The notes: generated by a model from the sequence alone, not told the origin. Positions 28,283-36,911 are shown, numbered from the stretch's first letter. The stretch: 64,000 nt of DNA from Thalassospira lucentensis (GCF_011806425.1 NZ_JAATOV010000001.1:496001-560000); one strand, 5' to 3'. Program-made: numbers and translations.

Positions 28283-30106
28283 ATGACCACACCACTCAAA
28301 CCATTTATCTGCGGACTGGCCTTTATGGGACTGTTATTGCCGCTCACCCAAACCGCATCTGCTGCTGATTTGAGTACCGGCTGCACCCAATGGAACGGCA
28401 ACAGTACCTTCCTGGTGAATTCACCACTCACCGGTAGCCAGGTTGATTTCAAGGCTGGGGAAGTCGCCTCGATAACAGTTACCGATACCGGCGGAGGATC
28501 CACTCTTACGTTCACCTACAATGATGTTGCTAATTCCAGTCCCGAAATCTTACGATCTGTCACCGTTGCAAGCGACGCCACCGAGACTGCAAACATTACG
28601 GTTCCGCAAGATACGACAGGTGGCCAACTCCTAGTGACCAAGCTGTCTGGCACCATTACTATGACGATAAACTGCGTCGCCGGGGCAGCTCCGACGCCTA
28701 CGCCTGAGCCATCAGCAGAGACGCAAACGCCCGCCAGCACAACATCTGCCGTTGTTGCAGCGGTGTCGCGATCTCAGACCAGTGTCGTGCAGCAAAATAT
28801 CGGCGCACGTGTATCTGCCATAAGCAACGCGGCTGGCGGTACAACTGGTGGCGGGATAAACGGCACCCCTACTGGCTCCGACCAAACATCACTGGCTGGC
28901 AGCAACTCCACGCTTTCTTCTTTTGCATACGACCATCAGGATACCGGTTACACCACCGACGACAGTGGCGCCGGGCTCAAACAACTGGCCATGATGGGCG
29001 ACTTCGACAGCTCGCAATCTTTTGGCAATAATTTGTTCAATCTTGGCCCCGCCGATCAGGGTGGAAATAGTGGCACTGGCGGCGCATCAGGACCAGATGG
29101 GCGCTCTGCCCTTTCCACGCCGTCCCCTTTCACGGTTTGGGGACATGGGTCCTATACCAACGTGGATAACGATTATGCCAACGGCACGCTAGACAGCCGC
29201 TATAACGGCGATGTCTGGGGTTACAATATCGGCCTTGATTATCAATTCACCCAGACCATGACCGCTGGCGTCTCGCTTGGTTATAACGACACGGATTTGA
29301 CCACGGCGTTCAATAACGGGACGTATGACGAAACCGGCTGGGTGGTATCGCCCTATGCCATTTACAGCCCGTTTGATGGGGTAAACCTTGTCGCCGAAGC
29401 AGGCTTTGGCATGGGCGACATCGACGTTACTCGCGATAATGGCGCGGTTCGGGGCAATACCGATTCCGACATCTGGTATGGCGCAGTCTCTGCGTCCTAT
29501 CGGTATCGCCCGCTAACCGATACGCCGTTGTCTCTGTCCCCCAGCGTTGCGTTGCTTGCCGCACGCAAAACGGTTGACGGATATACCGAAAGCGACGGCT
29601 CCGTGGTCAAGGCATCGCATTCCAATACCCGCCAGATCAAACCGGCCGTCGAAATGGCTTACGATTTCTATCAAGGCACCATGACGCTTACCCCCTTTAT
29701 CGAAGCGGGCATGATCCATGACTTCACCGACGAGGTAAATAACGACGCCACAGCCTTCAATCTGGGCGGCGGGGTGCGGCTGTCTGACAGTCAACTTGGC
29801 CTGAATGGCGCGCTTGAAGGCAATTACCTTGCCGGACGCAGCGATTATAGCGAATACACCCTTGCTGGAACCATCACATATGGCTTTGCCCTCAAGGATG
29901 ACCAAGGACGCGACCTTGGCGTCGTCAAACCGTTCTTTGGCAGCAATCTGAACGAATTTGGCAATCAGCGTTTGCGCGGTGGCTTGGGCTATGCCTATGG
30001 CGACCTCACAAGCGAGCTGAGCCTGTCGCACATGATGTCGATCGCTGACAAAGATCACCAAAACGACACCAGCAGCATCGAGGTCAGCCTCTCGCTGCCG
30101 TTCTAA
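28283..30106 (+). CDS. Autotransporter-type outer-membrane beta-barrel protein
   Basis: 607 residues. Signal peptide with cleavage after TASA (about residue 27). About 130 residues of beta-rich sequence are followed by a Pro/Thr linker (APTPTPEPSAETQTPAST), a Ser/Gly-rich stretch, and from about residue 275 a barrel of some 330 residues starting SPFTVWGHGSYTNVDNDYA. It ends in a Phe after alternating residues (SIEVSLSLPF), the usual BAM-recognised terminus. The passenger is far shorter than in classical autotransporters and has no obvious beta-helix. Function unknown, perhaps adhesion. ATG 28283 is used because the preceding in-frame 15 codons are not signal-like. Confidence 0.8.
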   Translation: MTTPLKPFICGLAFMGLLLPLTQTASAADLSTGCTQWNGNSTFLVNSPLTGSQVDFKAGEVASITVTDTGGGSTLTFTYNDVANSSPEILRSVTVASDATETANITVPQDTTGGQLLVTKLSGTITMTINCVAGAAPTPTPEPSAETQTPASTTSAVVAAVSRSQTSVVQQNIGARVSAISNAAGGTTGGGINGTPTGSDQTSLAGSNSTLSSFAYDHQDTGYTTDDSGAGLKQLAMMGDFDSSQSFGNNLFNLGPADQGGNSGTGGASGPDGRSALSTPSPFTVWGHGSYTNVDNDYANGTLDSRYNGDVWGYNIGLDYQFTQTMTAGVSLGYNDTDLTTAFNNGTYDETGWVVSPYAIYSPFDGVNLVAEAGFGMGDIDVTRDNGAVRGNTDSDIWYGAVSASYRYRPLTDTPLSLSPSVALLAARKTVDGYTESDGSVVKASHSNTRQIKPAVEMAYDFYQGTMTLTPFIEAGMIHDFTDEVNNDATAFNLGGGVRLSDSQLGLNGALEGNYLAGRSDYSEYTLAGTITYGFALKDDQGRDLGVVKPFFGSNLNEFGNQRLRGGLGYAYGDLTSELSLSHMMSIADKDHQNDTSSIEVSLSLPF

Positions 30107-30142
30107 AACAGGTACGTTCGGATCATATCCGAGTAAGCCGGA

Positions 30143-30475
30143 TTAATCGGACTGCTGTGTGATCTGCTGGCACCATGCCTGCAAGGCCACACACAGTTCC
30201 GATGTCTGGACAGAAACTGTCACTTCACCAGCCTCCTCATAGACCGGCGCGATGTCGGTCGTCTGTGGCCCGACACTCAGCATGTAAGCATTCATCGCCA
30301 TTTCCCAATGATCCGCGCCGCCGTCCTGCACATCTCGGACATGGGAAAGGACAATATGTGCCCAGTCCGCTGCGCGCTGAATGTCCATGACCAAGCAGGC
30401 GGCAATCCGATCGTGACCGGCATTACCAGCCACCTTACCCGGCCAATCAGGAACAGGAAAATCACCGCCTGCCAT
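30143..30475 (-). CDS. Small acidic protein next to EndoU RNase, candidate immunity protein
   Basis: 110 residues, no signal peptide. Fifteen Asp/Glu against four Lys/Arg make it strongly acidic, like many RNase inhibitors. It begins 25 bases after the stop of the secreted EndoU-type RNase gene on the same strand, with AAGGA nine bases before ATG, so it is very likely co-expressed. It shares two blocks with the protein at 27412-27768. I do not recognise a named family. Toxin first, small acidic cytoplasmic partner second is the usual toxin-immunity order; the function is inference. Confidence 0.7.
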   Translation of the reverse strand: MAGGDFPVPDWPGKVAGNAGHDRIAACLVMDIQRAADWAHIVLSHVRDVQDGGADHWEMAMNAYMLSVGPQTTDIAPVYEEAGEVTVSVQTSELCVALQAWCQQITQQSD

Positions 30476-30500
30476 GGTATGTCTTCCTTATGGTCCTAGC

Positions 30501-31070
30501 TTAACGCAACGGAAAAGCTGTGTTGATGTTGCCATTGCCCAGCGTCGCAAACGCAATGAAGAACCGTGTCGTGGCGTCGTCGCCGACGCAATGGCCCGGC
30601 GTTGCTGGGTCAGGACGGTTCATACCACACGTTGCCCATCCCGGTGCGCCCGCCGGGCACGCCACTGGATTTGCATGCGCATACAGGATCGATTGAACGA
30701 CTTCTGCCTGACTGCAACCGTCCGGGAAAATGGTCGAAAACTTGGCGGGGTTTGGCCCGTTCGGGTTCACCAAGATTACGTTGCCACCATATATGCCATT
30801 GGCATTCGGCGGCTGATTGACCACGACATTGGCAACCGTTGCCGGGTTTACGCCCCCCGGACGAGAATGGAATCCGGCGGCGGTACCATTCTTACGGATC
30901 TCACCACAGAAAACGTGATCCGCATTAATCGGCGGAACAGTGCCGGTCCAATGCGGGTTCGCCGGGCAAGCAACCTGCGCTGACGCCAGTTGAAGCGACA
31001 GCAAAAACACTACCGCCACCATCAACGCGCCAAAGGCAAGCACTTGGAAAAGCTTTGAAAGTGTCGTCAT
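30501..31070 (-). CDS. Secreted EndoU-family endoribonuclease
   Basis: 189 residues. Signal peptide with cleavage after LASA (residue 31). HVFCGEIRKNGTAAGFHSR carries the two His (H52, H68) of bacterial EndoU nucleases. Further family features are AKFSTIFPDGCS (Lys near 110) and the end INTAFPL, where a Thr and aromatic residue complete the active site. Six Cys in the mature part could make three disulfides, fitting an exported enzyme. AAAGGAGGT six bases before ATG is a near-perfect ribosome site. EndoU enzymes cut RNA at uridines leaving 2',3'-cyclic phosphate and are common toxin domains; here it stands alone without a delivery domain. Confidence 0.8.
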   Translation of the reverse strand: MTTLSKLFQVLAFGALMVAVVFLLSLQLASAQVACPANPHWTGTVPPINADHVFCGEIRKNGTAAGFHSRPGGVNPATVANVVVNQPPNANGIYGGNVILVNPNGPNPAKFSTIFPDGCSQAEVVQSILYAHANPVACPAGAPGWATCGMNRPDPATPGHCVGDDATTRFFIAFATLGNGNINTAFPLR

Positions 31071-31172
31071 AAACGACCTCCTTTGCTTTGTCTGATGCAG
31101 TTCCTGTCCTTGCAGAATAGCACGGACATACTGCCCACCCCAGACGCACCATGACCAACCATGTGACGGTCG

Positions 31173-32549
31173 TTAAAGCTGCGAAAATTCAAGCCCGATC
31201 CGCAGGGCAAGAACACTTGCGGGTTCAAACCGCATCGGCACACCGCCAATTTTCCCGCCATGCCATTGCGCCTTGGTCAGAACAAACGCGCCAAGCGGCA
31301 AGGGATGACTGCCGCGGAAATTAACAAGCGCACGGATTTCCTTTGGCTTGCGGATTGCTTCATCGCGCCACAGGCAATGATAGGCAAAAAGCGGCGTTCC
31401 CGACCGGCGATCCAGGAACACAAACGGCACTTCGTAATGCCCCCAACGCGCGTAATACAGACTTTCCATACCGACACTGGATGTCAAAAACTGAGTCTGA
31501 ATGGCCGTTTCCGCCAGGCGCGTGATGGTCGCACTATCGGTCGCCCGCCCGCCGATCAACCCCGTCCGAAGCCCCGGATGAATCAGATGGACCTTAAACG
31601 CCACCGCACGCTGGAACGGTTTGGCATCCTGATCGACCCGTTCAAGGCGGCGCACCAGCCACGCACTTTCAAGATATTCCAAATACCGGCGCAAAGTGTT
31701 TTTGGCGATATCAAGCTCCCGCGCCAGCGTCTCGATCGAAAATTCCGACCCGGTATTATACGCCAAAAGCGCAAATAACCGATGCAAGTCCGACGGGCTT
31801 GAAATGCCATGAAGCCCCGGCAAATCAGAATGAAGGGAACGATGGATCGCGCGCGCTTCGCCGTCGCGATCATGAAACCCGCCTTCATTGATATAGGACT
31901 CAAACATCTCGTTGAGCTCAACCAAGCCATCAGGCACATCGGATGTATAACGCCCAACATTCGGGGTTTCCGGCAAAACGTCGCTGGGCGACACGCCCTT
32001 TTGCTCAAGATATTCGGCAAAACTAAATGGTGGTAAAAACAGGCTTTGAATATGGCCGGAACTATCCGCACTTGGTGCCAGCGCACTGACCGCCACTACG
32101 CGCAACATCGGATCGGCCACAATCAACTGGGCCAAACGGTCTTCCCAATCACGCTGATAGGAAACCTCATCAACAAAAATCCATAATGGATGATCGGCCG
32201 AAATCCCGCGCATGGAGCGTAGCAATTTCGGCAAACGCGGCAGGTCAATTTCCAAAAACAGAGGATGTTCAAGCGAGATGTAACACACATGACGGCGCGG
32301 CGTATCGGCATTGAGCAAGCCAGCAATCGCCTGGCGCATCATTACGGTTTTGCCCACCCCGCGTGGCCCGGTCAGGACAACGGCCTTTTGCCCGTCATGC
32401 TTTTCAAGGGCGGCCCAAAATCGTTTAAAAAAGGCCCGTTGCGGCAGGTCATGCACCAAATCATCGGTCACCCCGTCCCACCACGGATTATCCAGCATCA
32501 GCCGGTGCAGAAAGTCCCGTTCACCCGGATGTTCGATTATGGTCGCCAT
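31173..32549 (-). CDS. AAA ATPase with DUF4143-like C-terminus
   Basis: 458 residues. Walker A TGPRGVGKTVMM near residue 60, Walker B LWIFVDEVSYQRDWED, then SLFLPPFSFAEYLEQKG, as in the AAA_14 family. The C-terminal half has a winged-helix-like part (LARELDIAKNTLRRYLEYLE) and a DUF4143-like nuclease-fold remnant. Members are widespread and poorly understood; some act with toxin-antitoxin or defence genes. ATG 32549 follows AGGTGAGA; a GTG at 32555 is also possible. It appears to be a single gene; its neighbours give no strong clue. Confidence 0.8.
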   Translation of the reverse strand: MATIIEHPGERDFLHRLMLDNPWWDGVTDDLVHDLPQRAFFKRFWAALEKHDGQKAVVLTGPRGVGKTVMMRQAIAGLLNADTPRRHVCYISLEHPLFLEIDLPRLPKLLRSMRGISADHPLWIFVDEVSYQRDWEDRLAQLIVADPMLRVVAVSALAPSADSSGHIQSLFLPPFSFAEYLEQKGVSPSDVLPETPNVGRYTSDVPDGLVELNEMFESYINEGGFHDRDGEARAIHRSLHSDLPGLHGISSPSDLHRLFALLAYNTGSEFSIETLARELDIAKNTLRRYLEYLESAWLVRRLERVDQDAKPFQRAVAFKVHLIHPGLRTGLIGGRATDSATITRLAETAIQTQFLTSSVGMESLYYARWGHYEVPFVFLDRRSGTPLFAYHCLWRDEAIRKPKEIRALVNFRGSHPLPLGAFVLTKAQWHGGKIGGVPMRFEPASVLALRIGLEFSQL

Positions 32550-32669
32550 TCTCACCTACCCTGAATATACCGCGGCTGACCGCGCATCTTTGGCGATCCT
32601 GCCGGGAAAACCTTTAAATTAGGTATAGTGATAAACGCTATTTCGAATGTTTTCAGCAATTACCTGCAA

Positions 32670-32704
32670 ACAAAAGAAAAACCGGACCCGCAAGGCAGGT
32701 CCGG
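32670..32704 (-). terminator. Second terminator of the psp operon
   Basis: On the minus strand CCGGACC and GGTCCGG enclose a 9-base loop and are followed by TTTTTCTTTTG. Confidence 0.85.
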
Positions 32705-32719
32705 CACCAAATAAAAGAA

Positions 32720-32783
32720 GGCAGCGATTTCACAGTTTAGACGCGTTGGGGATACGCGGGACGGGGACGTGAAAATCGCTGCC
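32720..32783 (-). terminator. Long hairpin after pspC, first terminator or RNA element
   Basis: GGCAGCGATTTCAC at 32720-32733 pairs with GTGAAAATCGCTGCC at 32768-32782, with a one-base bulge; the 34-base loop has an inner CGCG/CGCG pairing. On the minus strand TTCTTTTATTT follows, as in a terminator. It lies 19 bases after the pspC stop. Confidence 0.6.
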
Positions 32784-32801
32784 AAGTTCGTATGCGCTTG
32801 A

Positions 32802-33443
32802 TTACGCTTTATCGTTAGGGGAAGAACCGGTGTCTTTTTTGTCTTTTGCGTCTTTTGACGTGCCATCTTGGCCATCATTGGACGCATCTGCCTTTTTCAT
32901 CTGCTCAAGCTCGGACGCCAAACCATAATCGCCAGAGGCCACAAACCCCTCCATCGATCCGGTGCGACGTTCAAGGTCGTCAAACTTTCTGCGCAGCTCA
33001 TCCATCCAGGGTTCTTCAAAATCAACACCCATGGTTGGACGCTCTTCTGACGCGGCACTTTCCGATGTTGCCTTTGCGTCATAGCGCGCCCGACCCGATG
33101 CACCGCGCCATTTTCCGCGCAGACCGGCAAACCAATCAGGATGATGGACATAGGCCCATGCAAGGGCAAACAGCATCACACCAACGGGGAAACTGAACAC
33201 AAGGATCAGGACAAAGGCAATCAACACACCTTTGCGCGGAATGCCAAAAGCTTCTGAAATCCCGCGGGTGGTCCGCCCGATCACACCATCGCAGCGTTCA
33301 CCGTTCTGGTTCCGGTCTTGGTGATGGTGGCGATGGTGGCGTTGCTGGCGATGCGAATGGCATCCGCCCCATCCGCGCGGACCGCGCTGTTTATGGCCGC
33401 GCTGATACCCGCCGCCATCGGCGGTTGCTTGCTGGGCACTCAT
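32802..33443 (-). CDS. pspC: Phage-shock protein C, with His-rich start and charged tail
   Basis: 213 residues. A His/Arg-rich N-terminus (RQQRHHRHHHQDRNQNGE) precedes the PspC domain, where GRTTRGISEAFGIPRKGVL is typical, then one or two transmembrane segments and a long soluble, highly charged tail (about 110 residues). PspC proteins sense inner-membrane stress and recruit PspA. ATG 33443 overlaps the pspB stop (ATGA) and follows AGGA; an upstream ATG (33458) lies in pspB. The tail is longer than in E. coli PspC (119 aa). Confidence 0.88.
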   Translation of the reverse strand: MSAQQATADGGGYQRGHKQRGPRGWGGCHSHRQQRHHRHHHQDRNQNGERCDGVIGRTTRGISEAFGIPRKGVLIAFVLILVFSFPVGVMLFALAWAYVHHPDWFAGLRGKWRGASGRARYDAKATSESAASEERPTMGVDFEEPWMDELRRKFDDLERRTGSMEGFVASGDYGLASELEQMKKADASNDGQDGTSKDAKDKKDTGSSPNDKA

Positions 33444-33688
33444 ATCCTGTTCCTCCATTCGACAACCTCGGCATCTAACAGGCGTTCAAGTGTTTCGACA
33501 CGGCTTTCAAGACGCTTGGCCCGTTTTGTCAAATCCGAAACGATTGCTTTTTCGTGTTCGGTTTGCGCTGGGCTTTGGGTGCGTTGCGCCGCCTTCATCC
33601 GTTTCCAGACCGTTATGTAGTGAAACACCACCCAAACCGGTCCAACAATGACAAGAAACACAATCAAGGGTACGGCAATCGCCCACAT
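33440..33688 (-). CDS. pspB: Phage-shock protein B
   Basis: 82 residues: one N-terminal transmembrane helix, then a basic and heptad-patterned region (LTKRAKRLESRVETLERLLD) ending in DAEVVEWRNRI. This is the PspB layout. It partners with PspC in the inner membrane. It starts 55 bases after pspA and overlaps pspC by four bases. Confidence 0.92.
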   Translation of the reverse strand: MWAIAVPLIVFLVIVGPVWVVFHYITVWKRMKAAQRTQSPAQTEHEKAIVSDLTKRAKRLESRVETLERLLDAEVVEWRNRI

Positions 33689-33743
33689 GTCTGTCTGCTC
33701 ATTCTTTGTTTAAGGAAGCGTATCGAAACACCCAATACGCTGC

Positions 33744-34409
33744 TTATTTTGCTTTCTTCACGCGGGCTTTAAGTTCCTTAAGGTCGTCTTCAATCCCAAG
33801 CTCGCCCTCAAGGTCTTCGAACTGTTCTTCAAGGCTCTGCCCGCGACCAAGGTCCCAGGAATCCGCACCGGCTTCAAGTTCGTCAATCCGGCGTTCCATC
33901 TGCTCATAGCGCAGAAGTGCGTCATCAATCTGACCAGAATGGATTTTCTCACGCATTTTGACACGCTTTTCAGCGGTCTGCATCCGGATTTCCACCGCGC
34001 GCTGTTTGCCTTTGGCTTCGGTCAGCTTGTTCTGCAATTTATTCAGATCCTCGTCAAACTTGCCAAGGGTCTCTTCAATCACTTCAAGCTCCCGCTCCAG
34101 AACAACGCTTTGATCGGCCAAACGACGGCGCGCCATCAGCGCCCCTTTGGCAAGATCGTCACGGCCCTTGGACACAGCAAATTCCGCTTTGGCGTCCCAT
34201 TCGACTTGACCGTCATGCAGCTTTTTCAGCTTCCGCTCGACTTCTTTTTTGTCGGCGATCGCCTTAACCGCGGATGATCGGACTTCAACCAACGTGTCTT
34301 CCATTTCCTGAATCATCAACCGAACCATTTTTTCCGGGTCTTCGGCACGATCCAAAAGCGAATTGATGTTGGCATTTACGATATCGGACAAACGCGAAAA
34401 CACGCCCAT
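33744..34409 (-). CDS. pspA: Phage-shock protein A
   Basis: 221 residues, the usual length. MGVFSRLSDIVNANINSLLD is the amphipathic membrane-binding helix; SLLDRAEDPEKMVRLMIQEM follows, and the rest is coiled coil. PspA belongs to the IM30/Vipp1/ESCRT-III family. It holds PspF inactive in unstressed cells and forms scaffolds on damaged membranes. AAAGGAG lies eight bases before ATG, and a sigma-54-like promoter at 34460-34476 precedes it. Confidence 0.97.
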   Translation of the reverse strand: MGVFSRLSDIVNANINSLLDRAEDPEKMVRLMIQEMEDTLVEVRSSAVKAIADKKEVERKLKKLHDGQVEWDAKAEFAVSKGRDDLAKGALMARRRLADQSVVLERELEVIEETLGKFDEDLNKLQNKLTEAKGKQRAVEIRMQTAEKRVKMREKIHSGQIDDALLRYEQMERRIDELEAGADSWDLGRGQSLEEQFEDLEGELGIEDDLKELKARVKKAK

Positions 34410-34459
34410 TGTCAGATCTCCTTTAAAAACGAGGGACGCAAAAATTCTGATCTCACTAA

Positions 34460-34476
34460 TTCAAATGCCGTGCCAA
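34460..34476 (-). promoter_or_regulatory. Sigma-54-type promoter of pspABC
   Basis: On the minus strand TTGGCACGGCATTTGAA: the -24 part (TTGGCACG) is perfect; the -12 part reads TTTGAA where TTTGCA is the consensus, with exactly 10 bases between GG and GA. It lies about 50 bases before pspA and faces the divergent pspF gene, as expected for a PspF-activated promoter. The AT-rich 34480-34575 stretch is where PspF sites and an IHF bend would be. Confidence 0.7.
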
Positions 34477-34578
34477 TTTTTACTATCTATGTATTTCAAT
34501 GTATTATGCAATCATCAGACTATTTAAATTACTTTTACCGCGACTTTAATTTCATTTTTCGTTATCGTTTTTCGCGAA

Positions 34579-35586
34579 ATGGATAGTCTGCAACCCATAT
34601 TGGGCGAAGATCCGGTTTTTCTCGCCGCCCTTGAACATGTGTCCCGACTGGCACCGATTGAACGGCCATGTCTGGTGATTGGTGAACGCGGATCGGGCAA
34701 GGAACTGATCGCCGCACGCCTGCACTATCTGTCGCGCCGCTGGGGCGGACCATTGGTTAAGGTCAATTGCGCGGCCCTGTCGGAAACTTTGCTTGATACC
34801 GAATTGTTTGGCCACGAAGCGGGCGCCTTTACTGGTGCAGCGCGCCGCCATGTTGGCCGGTTTGAACGTGCGCACGGCGGGACGATTATTCTCGATGAAA
34901 TCGCCACCGCCAGCCCGGTCGTACAGGAAAAACTTCTGCGTGTGGTTGAATACGGTGAAATCGAACGCGTCGGCGGGTCCGAGGTGATCGAAGTTGATGT
35001 AAGGGTCATTGGCGTAACCAATGAAAACCTCAAACAGCTTGCCGCACTGGGCAAGTTTCGCGCCGATCTTCTTGACCGTTTGGCTTTTGATGTCTTGGCC
35101 GTCCCGCCACTTCGCAAAAGACCCGATGACATCCTTTTACTTGCCGAACAATTCGCGCTGGCAATGACCAAACGCCTGGGACGCTCGGTTTTTTCTGGCT
35201 TCACACCAAATGCAGCCCAACAATTGCGCGGCTACTCTTGGCCCGGCAATGTGCGCGAATTACGCAATGCTGTGGAACGCAGCTTGTACCTGTCCGACGA
35301 CGACGAAGCACCGCTCGACCATATCGTGCTTGATCCGTTCAAAGGCATCTGGTCGGAAACCGATCCGGACACGCCCGCACAAGCAGCCCCCATTGAAATG
35401 CCGGAACCGGAACCTGACCTTGGCATCGACTTCAAATCGCAGGTCGCGGATTTCGAAATCAAACTGCTCAAACAGGCGCTGCGCGCCAACGCCAACAACC
35501 AGACCGAAGCCGCCAAGACGCTTGACCTGAACTACCACCAGTTTCGCCGCCTTTTGGAAAAGCACAATCTGCTACCGGGGCGATAG
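34579..35586 (+). CDS. pspF: PspF, sigma-54-dependent activator of the psp operon
   Basis: 335 residues without a regulatory N-terminal domain, as in PspF. GERGSGKE is the Walker A, GHEAGAFTGAARR the sigma-54-contacting loop, GGTIILDEI the Walker B, and the Fis-like helix-turn-helix (TEAAKTLDLNYHQFRRLLEK) is at the end. It activates the divergent pspA promoter unless bound by PspA. The last 53 residues have a 66 percent identical copy at 36650-36811. Confidence 0.93.
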   Translation: MDSLQPILGEDPVFLAALEHVSRLAPIERPCLVIGERGSGKELIAARLHYLSRRWGGPLVKVNCAALSETLLDTELFGHEAGAFTGAARRHVGRFERAHGGTIILDEIATASPVVQEKLLRVVEYGEIERVGGSEVIEVDVRVIGVTNENLKQLAALGKFRADLLDRLAFDVLAVPPLRKRPDDILLLAEQFALAMTKRLGRSVFSGFTPNAAQQLRGYSWPGNVRELRNAVERSLYLSDDDEAPLDHIVLDPFKGIWSETDPDTPAQAAPIEMPEPEPDLGIDFKSQVADFEIKLLKQALRANANNQTEAAKTLDLNYHQFRRLLEKHNLLPGR

Positions 35587-35693
35587 GGCCTCATTTCAAG
35601 AATCTACCACCTTTGATTTTTTGATTGCAATATGTCCCAATCGCAGGTTTATTCACTTGAATATGATATTTCAATTCAGTGAGTTAAGTTGCA

Positions 35694-36470
35694 ATGCCCA
35701 AATTGTTCCGTATTTCTCAGACACGCCAACGCGTGCGCAAGTCTGCACAGATTTCCATGGTTATGGCACTTTTCCTTACTGGAATGCAGACAACGGCAAG
35801 CGCCGAAGAATGGCTGCTTGCCCCTTACCTGCGGGCCGATCTGGGCTATTCCCATGCGCTTGACGATAAAGCTGAATTTTTGGACCCGGTTCAAACCGAT
35901 TCAGTCGAAATTTCAGACCATAAAGGTGTGCGATATCAGATCGGCGCGGGGCTCGCGCTCACCGACTATCTGCGAACCGACATTACGGTATCTTATGGTA
36001 GCCGACTAACCACAGCAGATGACTATCGTGACGCGGATGGCATCGCGAACAAACCAGGCAATAAACTCAACAGTGGCGCGCTTGAGTCAAGCAACTGGAC
36101 GACGATGATGAATGTTTACGTCGATCCACTTAGCTTCGCTGGCGTCGATCTCGGTGCCTTTTCAACCTACGTGCAAGGCGGCGTTGGCTGGGCGCGGAAC
36201 AAGACGGAAAGAATGATCTTTGTAAACGACAATAGTAGTTACACTTCCGGCGACACGCATAACGATTTGGCCTGGCAGATTGGCGCGGGTGTCGGCTACG
36301 CGATTTCCGACCATTGGACGCTCGACATGTCCTATCGCTTCCTTGACATGGGCGAAGCTCGCGGTGGTGACAAATTTACTACTTCGGCGGGGACGGAGTT
36401 TGGTGTGGAGCCTGCCCGGTTTGACCTACGGGCACATGAGTTCATGGTCGGCCTGCAATATCAGTTCTGA
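35694..36470 (+). CDS. Outer-membrane beta-barrel protein, copy 1 (OmpW/opacity-like)
   Basis: 258 residues, signal peptide ending TASA, mature start EEWLLAPYLRADLGYS. Alternating hydrophobic strands, VDPLSF..GVDLGAFSTYVQGGVGWARN and a final RAHEFMVGLQYQF with terminal Phe indicate a small eight-strand-type barrel. It lies 107 bases after pspF on the same strand. Its paralogue is at 36912-37664. Role unknown; a place beside psp suggests a link to envelope stress. The ribosome site before ATG is weak. Confidence 0.82.
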   Translation: MPKLFRISQTRQRVRKSAQISMVMALFLTGMQTTASAEEWLLAPYLRADLGYSHALDDKAEFLDPVQTDSVEISDHKGVRYQIGAGLALTDYLRTDITVSYGSRLTTADDYRDADGIANKPGNKLNSGALESSNWTTMMNVYVDPLSFAGVDLGAFSTYVQGGVGWARNKTERMIFVNDNSSYTSGDTHNDLAWQIGAGVGYAISDHWTLDMSYRFLDMGEARGGDKFTTSAGTEFGVEPARFDLRAHEFMVGLQYQF

Positions 36471-36505
36471 GCCAGCCATTCGGCGAACCCGAAATACCCT
36501 CTAAT

Positions 36506-36554
36506 CTATGCAGACACCCCGGACCTCGACATTCTCGCGGTTCGGGGTGTTTTG
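36506..36554. repeat. Direct repeat copy 1, with terminator, after first barrel gene
   Basis: 49 bases starting CTATGCAGACACCCCGGACC and ending GGTTCGGGGTGTTTTG, repeated with about two mismatches at 37700-37748. It includes an 11-bp stem (36515-36525 with 36539-36549) followed by TTTTG, a rho-independent terminator on the plus strand. Confidence 0.88.
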
Positions 36555-36556
36555 TT

Positions 36557-36811
36557 TTGGCAAAGCCAAAGGCTTCCCGGCAAGAAAAAAGCATACTGTA
36601 CCAGCCAAAAACACCAAGCAGCCCCAAGAATGATCCGGAGATACCCCCGATCGACTTCACATCACAGGTCGCGGATTTCGAGATCGAACTGCTGGAACAG
36701 GCGCTGTGCGCTAACGCCGACAAACATGACAAGGCCGCCAAGGCGCTTGACCTGAACGACCACCCGTTTCGCCTCTTGCTTGAGAAACACGGGCTTTCGG
36801 CGCACCTTTAG
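36557..36811 (+). pseudogene. Chimeric remnant: orphan-gene start fused to pspF C-terminus
   Basis: An open frame of 84 codons opened by TTG, without a ribosome site. Codons 13-27 (ILYQPKTPSSPKNDP) match the start of the protein at 37791 (MYQPRTPNYRKNDP). From codon 32 (36650) it matches the last 53 residues of PspF, 35 of 53 identical, including the helix-turn-helix. The junction lies near 36640-36650. I read it as the scar of a tandem duplication; a functional small Fis-like DNA-binding protein cannot be excluded because the frame is intact. Confidence 0.75.
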
Positions 36812-36911
36812 ATGCAAAAATCTGGCACGTGTTTATTTTTAATTGCACGCAAATACAATCTTAGGTTTAATCGAGCCGTAAAATTAAACATTTTCTGTAG
36901 GTTGCACGTCA

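Larger units (their letters stand above)
32550..32801. other. Intergenic region with two tandem terminators of pspABC
   Basis: 252 bases. It contains the long inverted repeat 32720-32783 and the terminator 32670-32704, both downstream of pspC, and the promoter side of the AAA ATPase gene (GC-poor stretch 32610-32660). Confidence 0.6.
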
